A stretch of 64,000 nucleotides of DNA, from the NCBI RefSeq assembly GCF_000220395.1, contig NW_004086072.1:95569-159568 (forward strand). The letters run 5' to 3'. Positions 36,920-49,059 of this stretch are shown piece after piece; within the stretch, counting starts at the first letter, position 1, and every line of letters begins with the position of its first letter. A program made the translations under genes and the position numbers. This stretch comes from Ichthyophthirius multifiliis. Lineage: Eukaryota > Ciliophora > Oligohymenophorea > Hymenostomatida. The notes beneath the pieces were generated by a model. That model did no database searches. It had not been told where the DNA came from and saw nothing but the letters and a program-made list of their open reading frames with translations.

Positions 36920-37427
36920 ATGAGATTTACTTTATTATTGATAATATTTTCTAAATGGACTAATATTTATTATTAAAAGTGAACAGGATAAAGAGCTTAG
37001 AACAAAAATAATTAATAAAATAAGTAAATATTTTTATTAAATTTTCAACATATTATATAGCAAATTAAATTAATATTTTTTTAAACTTATTTCGGATAAA
37101 TGATATTTAAAAATTTATAAATAAATATAATTTTATAATTTTTTTTAGATTAATTAAAAATTTATATAAAATCTTACCTATTTTATATTTATTTTTTAAT
37201 TTAAAAATAAAATTTAATATTTTTTAAAAATTAAATATAAAATTTTATGTTTTAAATGATTTTTGATCTAGACATATAAAATATATAATTTAAAATATAA
37301 AATTTTTATAATAAATTAACAATATTTATTATTAATTTTCAATATAAAATAAAATTTATAAAATTTATAAAATTTTAAAATTTAATTTAATAATATTTTT
37401 TTTTTTTAAAATAAAAAGATCATAAAA
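36920..37427. other. AT-rich spacer between two minus-strand genes
   Basis: No coding signal seen. Confidence 0.55.
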
Positions 37428-37467
37428 ATATTTAAATATCAATATGGATATTTAAATATCAATATGG
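37428..37467. repeat. Two tandem copies of a 20-bp unit across a stop codon
   Basis: ATATTTAAATATCAATATGG occurs twice head to tail. The second copy contains the TGA and last codons of ARP5, so the first copy looks like a duplication of the gene end into the 3' flank. Confidence 0.85.
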
Positions 37468-39896
37468 AATTACAATATTTGAAAATTAATTTGCTTTAAA
37501 TAAGCTATTATTTCCTTTTTCAAAATATTCTTATTTAGTAATAAAATTTTATTAAATATTATCCAAATTTTTATAATACATATATTTCATTCCATACCAT
37601 GGCCCGAAAACTGATTATTCCATTTATCTAATATTAATAACTTAATTAACCTTAAAATTAGAAATAAGATCAGCTTAAAATCTTTAAATAATACCCCTCA
37701 TATTAGAGCCTCCCCCTGTTAATAATATATTTTATAGAAGTTAGTTTTATATATTTTAATCGAATTTTTTCACAATATAGATTATAGTATCACTAATTCC
37801 AGATTAATCAACTCCGACTATTCCAGGTTAAAATATAACTTCGTTTCCTCTAAACTTATCAACAGATAATTAAATAAAAGATTCTTACATATTTAAACTA
37901 TAAGGATTTTTCTCACCAATTTTTATTTTTTCATCAAAATCTATTTTTTTAATTTAAAAAAATAAAATATATATGCTTATATACTTGGATCTAATTCTCT
38001 TAATTCGATTTCAATTTCATTTAGCTTTAATTCTTGATTTTCTTCATCAGATTCATAGTCTTTTTATATATTAATATATACGTTCCAATCTTCATCATTC
38101 ATTCCAAAATTATCATCTTTTCCCTTATTTAAAAATAAAATAAAATAATTAATATCATATATATTTTATATTTTTTTTTCTTTAAATAAAAATGGATACT
38201 ACTTTATCAGCAGCTCCTAATTATGCAATAGTTTACATTTTTTTTTAATTTAATCTAGAATTTCTAGTCGATAATTCTTGTCTGTTTTTTTCTTTTCGTC
38301 TACTTTTTTTAGAATTTTTAATCTTCTTTCATACAACATATTTAAATATTCTGGTTAATTTGTTTCTTTCATTTTAATAACCTTTTCTTTTTTTACCTTT
38401 TCAATCATTTTTTTTTCAGCTCTAGTTTCAGCTGCTTACTTTTAAACGATTTAAATTTTTTTTGTTTTTATTATTAAGGGGTTAATTATGAATCTGCTAT
38501 ATTTATTAATTAATACTTATCTTCTTCTAATGATTCTTTTCCTAAATAGCCTAATTTAACTTTTATTTTTTAATTCTTTTTCTAATTTCTTCAACTCCTT
38601 TATTTTTACCAAACATTTATTCTAAAATAATCTATATTTTATTTTATTTATTTTTTTAATAAAATTTGTACTTTTGTAGACGCAGGATCTTCTTTAAATT
38701 TTAATTCTAATTATTCTAAATCTTAGAGTTCTTTTTCATGGTTTTTTCTTTTTTCTTCCCTTTTTTTGTGCATAGCTTCTCTTAATCTTTCTGCTTATTT
38801 TAAACGAATTTCTTTTCTTCTTTAAATTTCTACTTCATCAACAATTTTTTATTATAAAGGAAAATCTATATAAATAGGCTCCTATAAAGTATTAAAATCA
38901 AAAATTTAATTATTTTCTCTTTCAATTTTATTAAAATAGGATTTATTTTCAAATCCTTATTAACCATATTTTAGATATTTCAATTAATCTGAATAATTGA
39001 CTGCACATTCACAATAATTTTAAAATATTGATTATAATGTTTAATAGTCTAAATAATGTTTTTAATGCTAGTTTTTTATTATTGTTTATTTATAAAACAA
39101 CTCGAAACCACTCGATACTCCAACATTTACTCTTTTTATAAATTCATATTATACTTATCCATTTATTATTGGAATTATATGGCATGTATTATGACCTAAA
39201 GATAATACTAAGCAGGTTTCTGTTTAGTATTTTTCTTATCCTAATTAATTATATGTTGCAAAAAGAGTATCTACACCTATAAAAACTGAGGGGACCTTTT
39301 TTTATATTTTATTTTTTAATTTTTTTTATTTCTTACTTCATAACATTCGAAATATTATTCAAGCAAATTTTGTCTTGAATAATCAGGATTGGCAAACGGC
39401 TCTGTAATTATTAATGGATGATCGACTCTTTCTTCTATAACGCCGATTTCACTAAATATAAAATCGTTTAAATTTTCCATTAAGCTAAATTATTAAACTA
39501 CATTACGTTCATAAGGAGATCTATAATTTCCTTTAAATAAATCTACATCTTTTAACTTATTTTATACTAATACGGATGTTATACTTGTTTTTGCATCTTT
39601 TGATTTACTTAATAATGTTTGTATTGATAAATCTGGCCTCTAACTTGTTCCCCATCCCTTATTTAATTAATTTTTATTTTATTTTTATATTCTTCATATA
39701 TGTATATGTATATGTATTTTTTTTTACAGCCTTAGTTATTCCACTTCCATAATCTATAATAATTGGTATTTCTTAATCTATATCATTTTTTATTAATTAT
39801 GGCTTTTATTCTGGAGCAGGTTCATATAATATTTATTTTTATGGTTTTATTTAGTATATTGGTATTCTTTAATGTTCGTGTAAAAATTTTTGCATA
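37459..39896 (-). CDS. ARP5: Actin-related protein 5 (INO80 complex subunit)
   Basis: ATG at 39896, TGA at 37459-37461. Actin-fold landmarks are in order: IIIDYGSGITKA (phosphate 1), LIITEPFANPDYSRQNLLE, VFIGVDTLFATYNQLG, CLVLSLGHNTCHIIPI (phosphate 2), LLTGGGSNMRGI (adenosine loop) and the C-terminal SVFGPWYGMKYM with TKQEYFEKGNNSLFK. The long Lys/Glu/Gln insertion in the middle (QRRKEIRLKQAERLREAM, then LINIADSQLTPQQQ) and the ITxxEYxE-type end are characteristic of ARP5. ARP5 works with Ies6 in nucleosome remodelling by INO80 (family knowledge). Introns include 39658-39727 and a ~41-nt intron near 39300-39341, with others in the 3' half. At least two frame changes occur within the insertion around 38330-38610, in A-rich codons. 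Confidence 0.9.
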
Positions 39897-39899
39897 AAG

Positions 39900-41475
39900 A
39901 TTTTTATTTTTATTATTTTTATTTTATATTATTATTATTTATTATTTTAATTTTTTGCTTTATATTTTTTTTTTGTAGAAAGATATGCATTTAATTCTTT
40001 TTAATTATATAAATAATTTACTGTTTAAATTAATTATTTTTATAATTATAAATTATGTTTTTTAATTAAATATTTATTAAAAGCTATTGAAAAAAGTAAA
40101 TTAAATAATGAATGAGAAAATTGCTAATTAATTTATAAATATAATAATATATTTATGGAGTACTATTATACATAAATATAATTATTATTTTTAAAAATAA
40201 AAAAAAATATCTATATATAATGATAAATTTCACTTACAAATTATATGTTTCTATTTTATATTTTAATAATATTACATTGTGGAGATGGCCTAATTATGCT
40301 GGTAAAATTAAAAATAAAACGAATTTTCTGGGAATTATGGCTAATTTTTGGTTAAAAAAATAAGAAATTTACAATTTCATAGTGTATTTATTATATAAAT
40401 ATTTTTTTATAAAAAATAAATTTAGTAGCTCTCAATATTATATTATAAAACTTATTATTTATATATTTTGTATTTTTTTAAAAAAAACTTAATTACCAAA
40501 AAAAAAACAATTTGTCTTTGTTATTGATTGAGTTTTTAAAAAAAGCTATAAAAAAATAATATAATCAACTGATAAAATTTTTTCTGAATATTTCTAAATT
40601 TATATATACTAAAATTATAATCGATTAGCTGCCTGTTAACCATATATTATAGCCTATCTTTTAAAAGCAAATCCATTTAAATTTACATAAAATACTTAAA
40701 TAATTTTTAATTATAAAAATTTATTGAACAATCTTAATTTATTAAATTATACATTTTTAATATAAATACATTCTCTTTGCTTATTTCTGAAATAAAAATA
40801 AGCAGCAAAAATAAAAAAAATTATATAAAATATATTTTTAATGTGAAAAAAAGTCAGTAAAATAATTATTTTAAATGTTTTTAAGATTTTTATTTATTTA
40901 GTGATAATTTTTTAAATGAATTTCCTGTAAATTATATTTATATTTTTGTTAAATACATCAGAAAAATATAAAGCTGCTTATAAAATAGATCTTTTTATAT
41001 AATATCAGCTTTTTGAGTTATTTTTTTTTTAAATAAAAAAAAAATACCAAAATTAATAAAATGATATTAAAAAAGTAAAAAAAATGCAATATATAAAAAG
41101 GTTTTATTTACATACTGGTTTTTTTTGTTTTTCTTTATCAATCAACAGTTAAAATATTTATAGTACTTTGAGATAAACAAATAAATAAAATTTATATAAT
41201 CATTTGTAAATTATTTTAATTATGATTATTATTTATTTTAAAAATAAAATTAGTAACTAAAATTGAACTTTAGTCAATTATTTAATAAGAAGAAAAAAAA
41301 TAATATAAAGACTTTTATTTTAGTATAATTACTAAGATAAAGCATATAAATATTACTTTTAGTAGAAATAGTTTAATTTATTATTAAAAAATAACAATAA
41401 ATAAAAATAATACAGTTATTATATATATTTAAACTTAAGTTTATTTATATCATTAATTAAAAAAAATATTATTTT
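39900..41475. other. AT-rich spacer with a hairpin and a less AT-rich island
   Basis: Mostly A/T. A hairpin lies at 40473-40544. At 40270-40350 an island with more G and C reads in one plus frame as LWRWPNYAGKIKNKTNFLGI. It has no start, stop or splice context, so it is not called as a gene. Confidence 0.55.
40473..40544. repeat. Imperfect hairpin with the GATTGAGTTTTT motif
   Basis: The left arm TTTTTTTAAAAAAAACTTAAT can pair with the right arm ATTGATTGAGTTTTTAAAA. A short G/C-containing loop (ACAATTTGTCTTTG) lies between them. Same orientation and right-arm motif as the element at 12866-12946. Confidence 0.5.
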
Positions 41476-41481
41476 TTCTTT

Positions 41482-42753
41482 TCAAAATTATTCATCCTCT
41501 TCTAACCATTTTATTCTTTTGCCATCTTCCCATAGCCCTATTTTAATTTCTCCATTAGGTAACATATATTTACCTTTTCCATTTTATCTAAAAAATAAAT
41601 TTTAATTTTAATAAAATAAAATAAATAATAATAAATACTTCCCATAAGCCCATTCACCTTAATAAATTCGCCTATCAGTCCAAGTATAAGTACCTTATCC
41701 ATGTTTTTTATCATATTAATATTCTCCTTCATATTTTCTTCCATCTTTCCAGCTATATACTCCTTTACCATGCATATTATTATTAAGCCATTCTCCTTCA
41801 TATTTTCTCCCATCAACCCAAGTATACACTCCATAACCGCAAATGCGATTTTCGAACCATTATCCTTCATATTTTGAACCATCTGTCCATGTATAAATAC
41901 CTTACCCATGTTTTTTAGTTTCTTTATAATATCCTTCATATTTAGATCCATCAGCCCATGTTTCGATTCCATATCCATCTTATAAATCATCTTTCCATTC
42001 ACCTTTATTTTAATAATTATATAACTTTAATTTTTTATATTTACCATCATATTTTGCACCATTTACATGTATATATATACCCCTTCCATTAGCTTTATCG
42101 TCTTTCCATTCGCCTTCATATGTATCTCCGTCTATATGATAGAATTTTCCCCTTCCATGCGCTTTATTTTCTTACCATTCGCCTTCATATTTTGCTCCAT
42201 CTGGCCATATTTAAACTCCAAATCCATCTCTTTAATTACCTTTCCATTCACCTTCATAAACAGCTCCTGTTTTGAATTAGAAAGGAGGCCTTCTCTCTCT
42301 CTTGTTTGCATTGCAATTACTTTTTTGATTAAGGGCTTCTTATTGTTCATCTATTGTAAAATATATTTATTCTAATGCTTCAATTCGGGGTATATCTTCT
42401 TCCTCATCTTCATTTTTTATGATTAGTTATTAATTTTAATTATCTGATAATGGTTGGTTGTAATTTGTTTATGCTTGCTAATTTATTGATTCTGAATTTC
42501 TAAAATTTTGATTTATATGTAGAGATGATTTTATAAATTATGATTTTTTTTATTATTAAATATTCATGTTTAAACTTGAGTTCATATTTGTACGTGATAA
42601 TTAGGCCTATAAATAATTATTGGTTTCCTATTTAGGTTGATCTTAATATAATTAGGATGTATTTGATTATTAATTATTTTGTTCTCCTACAAATTCGGTT
42701 TGTCTTTCTGCTTTTTGGCAGTTTGCTGTACATTATGAACATTCGTTACCCAT
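41482..42753 (-). CDS. MORN-repeat protein
   Basis: ATG at 42753 ([19 protein letters not shown]), TGA at 41482-41484. The N-terminal half is Asn/Gln-rich with an acidic [12 protein letters not shown] segment. The C-terminal half holds 9-10 MORN repeats, for example [53 protein letters not shown] and [22 protein letters not shown] repeats act in membrane association and scaffolding of cytoskeletal and ciliary structures (family knowledge). Two introns are needed to keep the repeat register: 42003-42044 (42 nt, GTAAAT...AATAAAG), whose removal restores YDGEWKDD, and 41588-41638 (51 nt, GTATTT...TTTTTTAG). Both are multiples of three with no in-frame TGA, so retention would not end translation. 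The MGxxC start hints at possible N-myristoylation. Confidence 0.9.
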
Positions 42754-42999
42754 ATTTTATTTTTTATATATTACTTTTTTACTATTATTTTATTGCTTTT
42801 ATAAGTAATTTTTTATATTGATTTTTTTTAAATGACTAACTTTTTACTTTGTTTAAATAATATATAATTAAAAATATTTATTAGTTTTTAAAAATCTTTT
42901 AATAATTTTTTATTGATAATATTATGAAAAAATTATTATTAAAATTATATCCTTTATTAAAAAATAGATATATAAAAATTCTTCAAATAAAATAATATA

Positions 43000-44346
43000 A
43001 TGTAGGAAAATATTAAACTAGAAAAGAGACGTTGGTTTATAATGTTTTTATTTTGCCTATATACATTTTCCAATTCATCTGCATTTGTAACATTTTCACC
43101 TATAATTGAATAAAGTAAAGAATATTACAATTCAACAGAATCATAAATATTATGGTTTTCAAACATATGGTATATAGTTTACATCATACTCTCTATACCA
43201 TCCATATTTTTATTTGATAAACGTTTAGACATATGTTTAATATTAGGTACATTTTTAAATTTAATAGGCTCTTGGATGCGTTATTTAGCCAAATCAAATT
43301 ACCAAATAGCCTTATTAGGGTAATTTATAATAACTTCTGCGCAATTATTTATATTACCAGCTCCTGTTTATATAACTGAGAGATGGTTTAGCCAATACGA
43401 GAGAGCTAAAGCAACTGCGATTATGATTTTTGCTAATAATTTAGGAATTAATGCTGGATTTTTAAGCTCTTTGTATTCAATAAAAGATGCTTAAAATGAT
43501 ATTCCTAAATATTTATTTTTTATTGCAATCTTTATGAGCATCCCTTTCGTTTTTAGTTTTTTTATTTTTAAAAATAAACCGAAAAATCCGGCAAATTTAA
43601 CAAGTTAAAATTTAAACAAAATAAAAATTATTCCTTGTATTAAGTAAATATTTACAAAGCCTAAATTCATAATTATCACACTTTCACTTTCGCTTTATAT
43701 GGGAATTTTTTGGACTATTTTATCTATTATAGGAGTTGTTTTAAGTGACTTTTCTTAATAAGATTTAGGATATATAGGAATTTGTATTAGTATTAGTGGA
43801 ACTTTTACAGGAATTATAGCTACTGTATATATAGATAAGGCTTCTTAATAAAAAAAAATGCCTCCATATGATTTTTATATAAAACTATTTTCTACAATAT
43901 CCCTTCTGTCAATTATTACTTTGGCCGTTTTTGTATAACTTGGTCTGTAAAATAATTATAAATGGGCCATTTATATTATTTTTTGCTTTGTAGGAGTTGG
44001 GTTTTAATCTTTTATCCCTGTAGCGTCTTAATCTTTTCTAGAAAGCCTTTATCCGATGCAAGAAGTGGCAATTTTTACAGTTTTTAATTAGTTTGCAAAT
44101 ATTATTGGGCTTATTGGGAATTTTATAAGTACGTTTTAGTCAATTGGGAAATATGGAATTTATATGCTTGTTGGAATTATGCTTCCTTTATATTTATACA
44201 CTTTCTTTTTTTATAAAACTGGAAGTAAAAGATACTTATATGAAAATAAAGAATAAAAAGAAATTATAGAAGAGGATTAAATATAAAGTAATAATTAAGA
44301 TTAAAGTTAAAATAATACCTTAATCCATAGTTTCTTAAAAATATGA
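43000..44346 (+). CDS. Major facilitator superfamily transporter, FLVCR-like
   Basis: An unbroken 448-residue frame without introns from the ATG at 43000 (MQENIKLEKRRWFIMFLFCL) to the TGA at 44344-44346. About twelve hydrophobic spans alternate with short loops, and a longer central loop (KNKPKNPANLTSQNLNK) splits the protein 6+6 as in MFS carriers. The segment YITERWFSQYERAKATAI after span 4 resembles the conserved ERWF..ER..A region of the FLVCR/DIRC2 group (family knowledge). That group carries haem, choline or related solutes, but the substrate cannot be read here. The C-terminal tail is cytosolic, Glu/Gln/Ser-rich. Confidence 0.82.
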
Positions 44347-44699
44347 ATTAATTTACTATATTTTCTTATATTACTTGAAAATAGGATATATACTTATTAT
44401 ATATGTATTTAAAAGGTTTATAAATAAATTCTTTTATGTAAATTATATATATAAAGTTTATATTTTTATATTATTTAATAAATAAGAAAACTTATTTTGA
44501 TATTTTATTATAAAGAAATTTCGGATATACAATTTTAAAATATTATATCTATTTTTTTTATAATATATATTAACTTATTTTTATATAATAAGAATTTACT
44601 TTATTGATAATATAATTGGTATTATTTTTTAAAAAATAAATTATAATTAATTGAATTTTTTAATTTTTTTTAATATAAATTTATTAAATAGATTAAAAA

Positions 44700-46922
44700 T
44701 CATATGCGTTTCTTTTTGTTATTACTAGGCTCTTTTAATGTTGGCAATATAATATTTTTCTTTTTTTTTATATTTAAAATAAGAAATTAAATTATTTTGT
44801 TAATACATGTTTATATTTATTGTATATAAAATAAATCTACCCCTTTTAAATTTAAAGCTGTTAAGTCTTTTTCTTTTTGATTAGCATTTTATACTTTTTA
44901 TATCTATGGAATCATTTTAGTACTCACTTAATTATTAATATTACTCATACTATTATTTACTCCTAAACTACTATTTATATTATTCATTGATTCTTTATTT
45001 TATTAATTATTAATTGCTGCAGATTATCCAGTAATACTTATTTCTTTATATTGTTAAGCTTATTATTATATTTATTCTTTTTTTTTCTTTTTATTATATA
45101 AAAATAGAAAATATAATAGATTTTTTTTTAAAAAAAATTATAATAATTTACATTTTGTTTTGTTCCTTTTTTACTTTTTTCATTTTTTTTTTAATTCTAA
45201 ATATATTTTGGTGTAGAATCTACATTTTCTTCATTATTATTTATATTAATTTCCATTTAATAGTTTTCTTAAGAAATTAATTTATTATGTTTATTATTAT
45301 TTTATTTTTCTTTTTTAATAACTTAATTAATTTCTGGAAATATTTTGTTCTATTTAATATCTTCAATAACCAACTTATCTTCTTGTTTTTCCATTGATTA
45401 GGTCTTTTTAATAGTAAAAATAATTTAAATATATAAAAATTTGAAATATAAATATATTTACTAAATCGTTCAAATAATCATCTTCATCATTTTCTTCTTA
45501 TTAATCTGGTATACATTCATATTCTTCATCAGAGAGATTTTCTTCTAAAGCTACTTATTAAGTATCATCATCTTAAGAATTATTGCTTAAAACATTCGTT
45601 TCTTCAGCAAGCCTGATATTATTATCAAAAATAATTTTTTTTTAAGATTCGATAATCTATTTAAAATCTTATATAGTTTTTTCTTAAATTTATAAATTGA
45701 TTTCTAATTCAATATTTTATAATTCTAATACATGATTTTTAATAATTAATTCAATAAAATTTCTTTTATCTTCAAATTTAATTTTTTTAGGAATATTATC
45801 TCTAATTTTTTTGGCTGTATTAATATTATCCATTAATGATAAATTCATAAGTTCTTTTTTAAGTTTATTTTATTCTGTTGAGAGTTTCAATGTTTTTACT
45901 GCTTTAACTAATTATTTTATATTTTCGGGCATTTTTTTCTTTTTCAAATCTTCTGGAAAGTCTTATTAATTTTTCCAAGTCTAAATTTAATTTTATTTGA
46001 CTTTTATTTCTAGAATATTCATCACATTTTATTCTTCGATTTCCATTAAACCTCTTCTTAATTAAATTCTATCTTGAAAATTCTCGAATATTTCTTCCTA
46101 AATTTATTTCATATTTAATTCATCTTCATATCTTCCACAATTACATTATAAATCTTTTTATTAATTATTTAATTATTATTATTATTATTATTAATTATTA
46201 TTTTGTTATTAATTGTTTTATCTTTCGAAAAATTAAAAATCATCATCTTGACAATTAAGAATATCACCATCCATAATTCTTTCATGAAGTTTTGCTTTTA
46301 ATTAATCTATTTCTTATTTCAAATCATTTATAATATTTTTGTATTAAGCTATATGTATTGTTACTAATTTTTTATTAGCTAAAACTTTTGTTTTAATATT
46401 TTTTGCTCTATTAGCATATTTTAAAGTATTTATTGTTTCTTCAAATTAGCAACTACTTGGACTTATATTTGCTATCATTACTGTTTTACAATTACCTCCT
46501 AAACTATCCTTAATATTTATATTTTATATTTTATGATTTGTATATATATATTTTATTATAGATTTACTTTTAACATTCGGGTTAATTTAGAATCTCTATA
46601 AGGGACAAAAAAACCTTTTTTAGATTTATCGCCTAATGCATTGATGCAATTAGCTAAAGCTAGTAATGATTAATTTATTTTTGCACCCTCTCTTAATCTT
46701 ATACCTCGATTTTCTGTAACTGTTCCTCTTTCTGAACCTGCTAAGTCAATAAGTGATAGTTTTCCAGTCATATTTTCTTATTCAATGTTTTAGTTCTAGA
46801 TTTGGAAACAACTGTAATTTAAAATACTGCATGACTTCTAGATGATGTTAAATTTGCATTTGTAGATTCTGTAGTTCTTCTTTTATTACCTAGAAATAAC
46901 AAATTCATGACCTTTATATATT

Positions 46923-46985
<63 letters not shown>

Positions 46986-47841
46986 TATATTTTATATATT
47001 TATATTTAATATATTTTTTTAACCTATTCTGTAGATTCTGCTTTACATTCAGATACTCCTGCAATAGTAATTCCCTATTTTTTATATATTTTTTTTAAAT
47101 ATTAATATATATTAATATTTTATTTTTTTTGCCTTTATTGGATCATCTCTTAATTCTAAATATGATGAATGAGGAATTAATAAGTCTCTTATAGTTTCAT
47201 TATATATTTCTACATAAGTTATACTTATATGATATTCATTTTCTATATCCTTTCTTATAAATTAAAACATATCTTATATAGTCAAAGTACATAAACCAGG
47301 TATTTCCTAATTTCCTAACATCGTATGAGTTTTTCCAGTTCCTGTAGGTCCGTATGCAAAAACTGTTGCATTATATCCTTATGCAACTGGTTTTATTAAA
47401 CTTTTACATGTTTATTAATAAACCTTTTTTATTAGCAAATTATAAAACTATTCATACTTTTTTTTAATTTTTTACTTCTTCTTAACTATGTTTATTAAAT
47501 ACTTTATCAAATGCATATGTTTGCTCTTTTGATCTGTGATATACTTCTAACATTTTTTTATTTTCATTCAAAAATTCCATTTCGATTGGATCAAATACTA
47601 TCTTTTTTAATTTATATATTTTTATTAAAATTTATACTAAAATATTTTTTTTTAATAATACAATTAAGTTATCTTCAATTCTTATTATGTCCTAATCACC
47701 TTAGTTTTCTTCTTTTTAATTTAAAGGTCGTACTCTAATTGCTACTAAAATATTGGATTCTATTTCTGGAAGTAATTTTTTTTATATAACTTATATATTG
47801 TTTTCTTATTAATTTTCGTTTTTGATAATTTGTAAATCCAT
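44700..47841 (-). CDS. Kinesin-8-like motor protein
   Basis: ATG at 47841, end near the TGA at 44700-44702. Motor landmarks: [19 protein letters not shown], the P-loop [15 protein letters not shown] (Pro replaces the usual Gln), [11 protein letters not shown] (switch I), [11 protein letters not shown] (switch II), [15 protein letters not shown] and [17 protein letters not shown]. The neck and the later segment [15 protein letters not shown] recall KIF19/KIF18 (kinesin-8), motors that shorten microtubules and set cilium length (family knowledge). Introns include 46912-47023 with a (TTTA)n run, a GC-AG intron at 47075-47132, and a candidate 19-nt micro-intron at 47457-47475. One frame break is placed by comparing SKSRT with EQENMTGKL near 46790. 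The 3' end after 45000 has uncertain splicing. Confidence 0.88.
46923..46985. repeat. (TTTA)n tetranucleotide microsatellite in a kinesin intron
   Basis: About fifteen perfect copies of ATTT/TTTA inside the 112-nt intron at 46912-47023. Confidence 0.95.
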
Positions 47842-47999
47842 TTTTTGTTTTTTTTGTAGTTTAGTATGCTTTATTATTTTAAAAAAATATAAAAATAAAA
47901 TAAAAAAAATTTAAATAATATATAAATAAAATTGAATAACATGAATAGAATAGACAAAATAATATATATAAGAAATTTATTAAATAATATTAAAAAAAA

Positions 48000-49058
48000 A
48001 TGAATACAAACATTACAGCTGAATAAAAAAAGAAAAACTTCGAAGATTTACTTGAAAAATAAGGTTTTTAATATTTAAATAAAAAGTATTTAACAACTAT
48101 TAAATTCATTCATAAAAAAAATAATAAAAGAATAAGAAAGATAGCTTTTTAAAGAATAAAAAAAAAAAAATGATGAATAACTTAAAGATCCAAGAGAAAA
48201 AATATTAACAATCTAAAAAGAATTTAGATCATAATATGATTTATTATAAAATATGCTAAAATAATTTAATAAAGAAACATCTAGTATAAATGAATATTTT
48301 CTAGAATTTAAAAAATTAAAAGATTTATTCCTATAAACTAATTATGCACTTACAACATTTGATAAGCAATAATATAAAGAAGTAAAAAAATATTAAACAT
48401 AAAATATTTTCAAAAAAAAAAGTAACTTGAAAAACTTGAAAAAACAATATTTTAAGCCAAAGAAATAGCGCAACCTCGTACCAAGTTTCGTTTTTCATAA
48501 TAAATAAATAAAAACTCAACAAAATAAAACTAAGAATCTTAATAAATATAACACTTTAAAGACTTTTCGGAAGATATACCTGGATTTTCAAATATAGAAG
48601 ACCAAAAGATAATAGTTGAAGACATAAACAATAATAATTAATATAATTTAACAAGGACATGTAAATTATTAAATATAAAAAACAGTTAAATCTTTTTGAA
48701 TGACATTTTTGATACTATTTATATAAAAAATATTAAAAATTCACAAATATTTATTGGACCGGTAAAATTTTCTGTTTTAATTGATAATTGTGAAAATTCA
48801 GAATTAAGTATTGCAAGTCATTAAATAAGAATACATAATTCGAAATAAACTGTTTTTAATATTTTCTCTACGAGCAAATCTATTATCGAAAACTGCACTT
48901 AAGTAAATTTTAAGCAATATAATCATTCTTATTTGAATTTTGAAAAAGATTTCTATTCTAGCGGGATGAAAGGGAAAAATAATCTATGGCAAGAAATATA
49001 AGACTTTGATTGGCTTAAATAAGAAAAATCACCTAATTTTACTTATATATATGAATGA
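48000..49058 (+). CDS. Tubulin-binding cofactor C (TBCC) domain protein
   Basis: ATG at 48000 (MNTNITAEQKKKNFEDLLEK), TGA at 49056-49058. A 67-nt intron at 48064-48130 precedes a helical N-terminal region (LKDPREKILTIQKEFRSQYD), as in cofactor C. The C-terminal half is a C-CAP/TBCC beta-helix: IKNIKNSQIFIGPVKFSVLI, DNCENSELSIASHQIRIHNS, QTVFNIFSTSKSIIENC. The arginine of HQIRIH corresponds to the catalytic Arg of the QxRxH motif used to stimulate GTP hydrolysis by tubulin (family knowledge). It ends EKSPNFTYIYE. The two halves are one frame apart, with the break inside the ten-A run at 48412-48421. The role is tubulin heterodimer assembly, in the cytoplasm or at basal bodies. Confidence 0.85.
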
Positions 49059-49059
49059 A

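Noticed and set aside
41538-42002. Standard-code ORF of 154 residues on the minus strand
   Set aside because: It is a shifted frame of the MORN-repeat gene; the true frame gives regular EGEW/GxG repeats.
46907-47098. Repetitive Leu/Phe/Ile/Tyr ORF
   Set aside because: Translation of the (TTTA)n intronic repeat in the kinesin gene.
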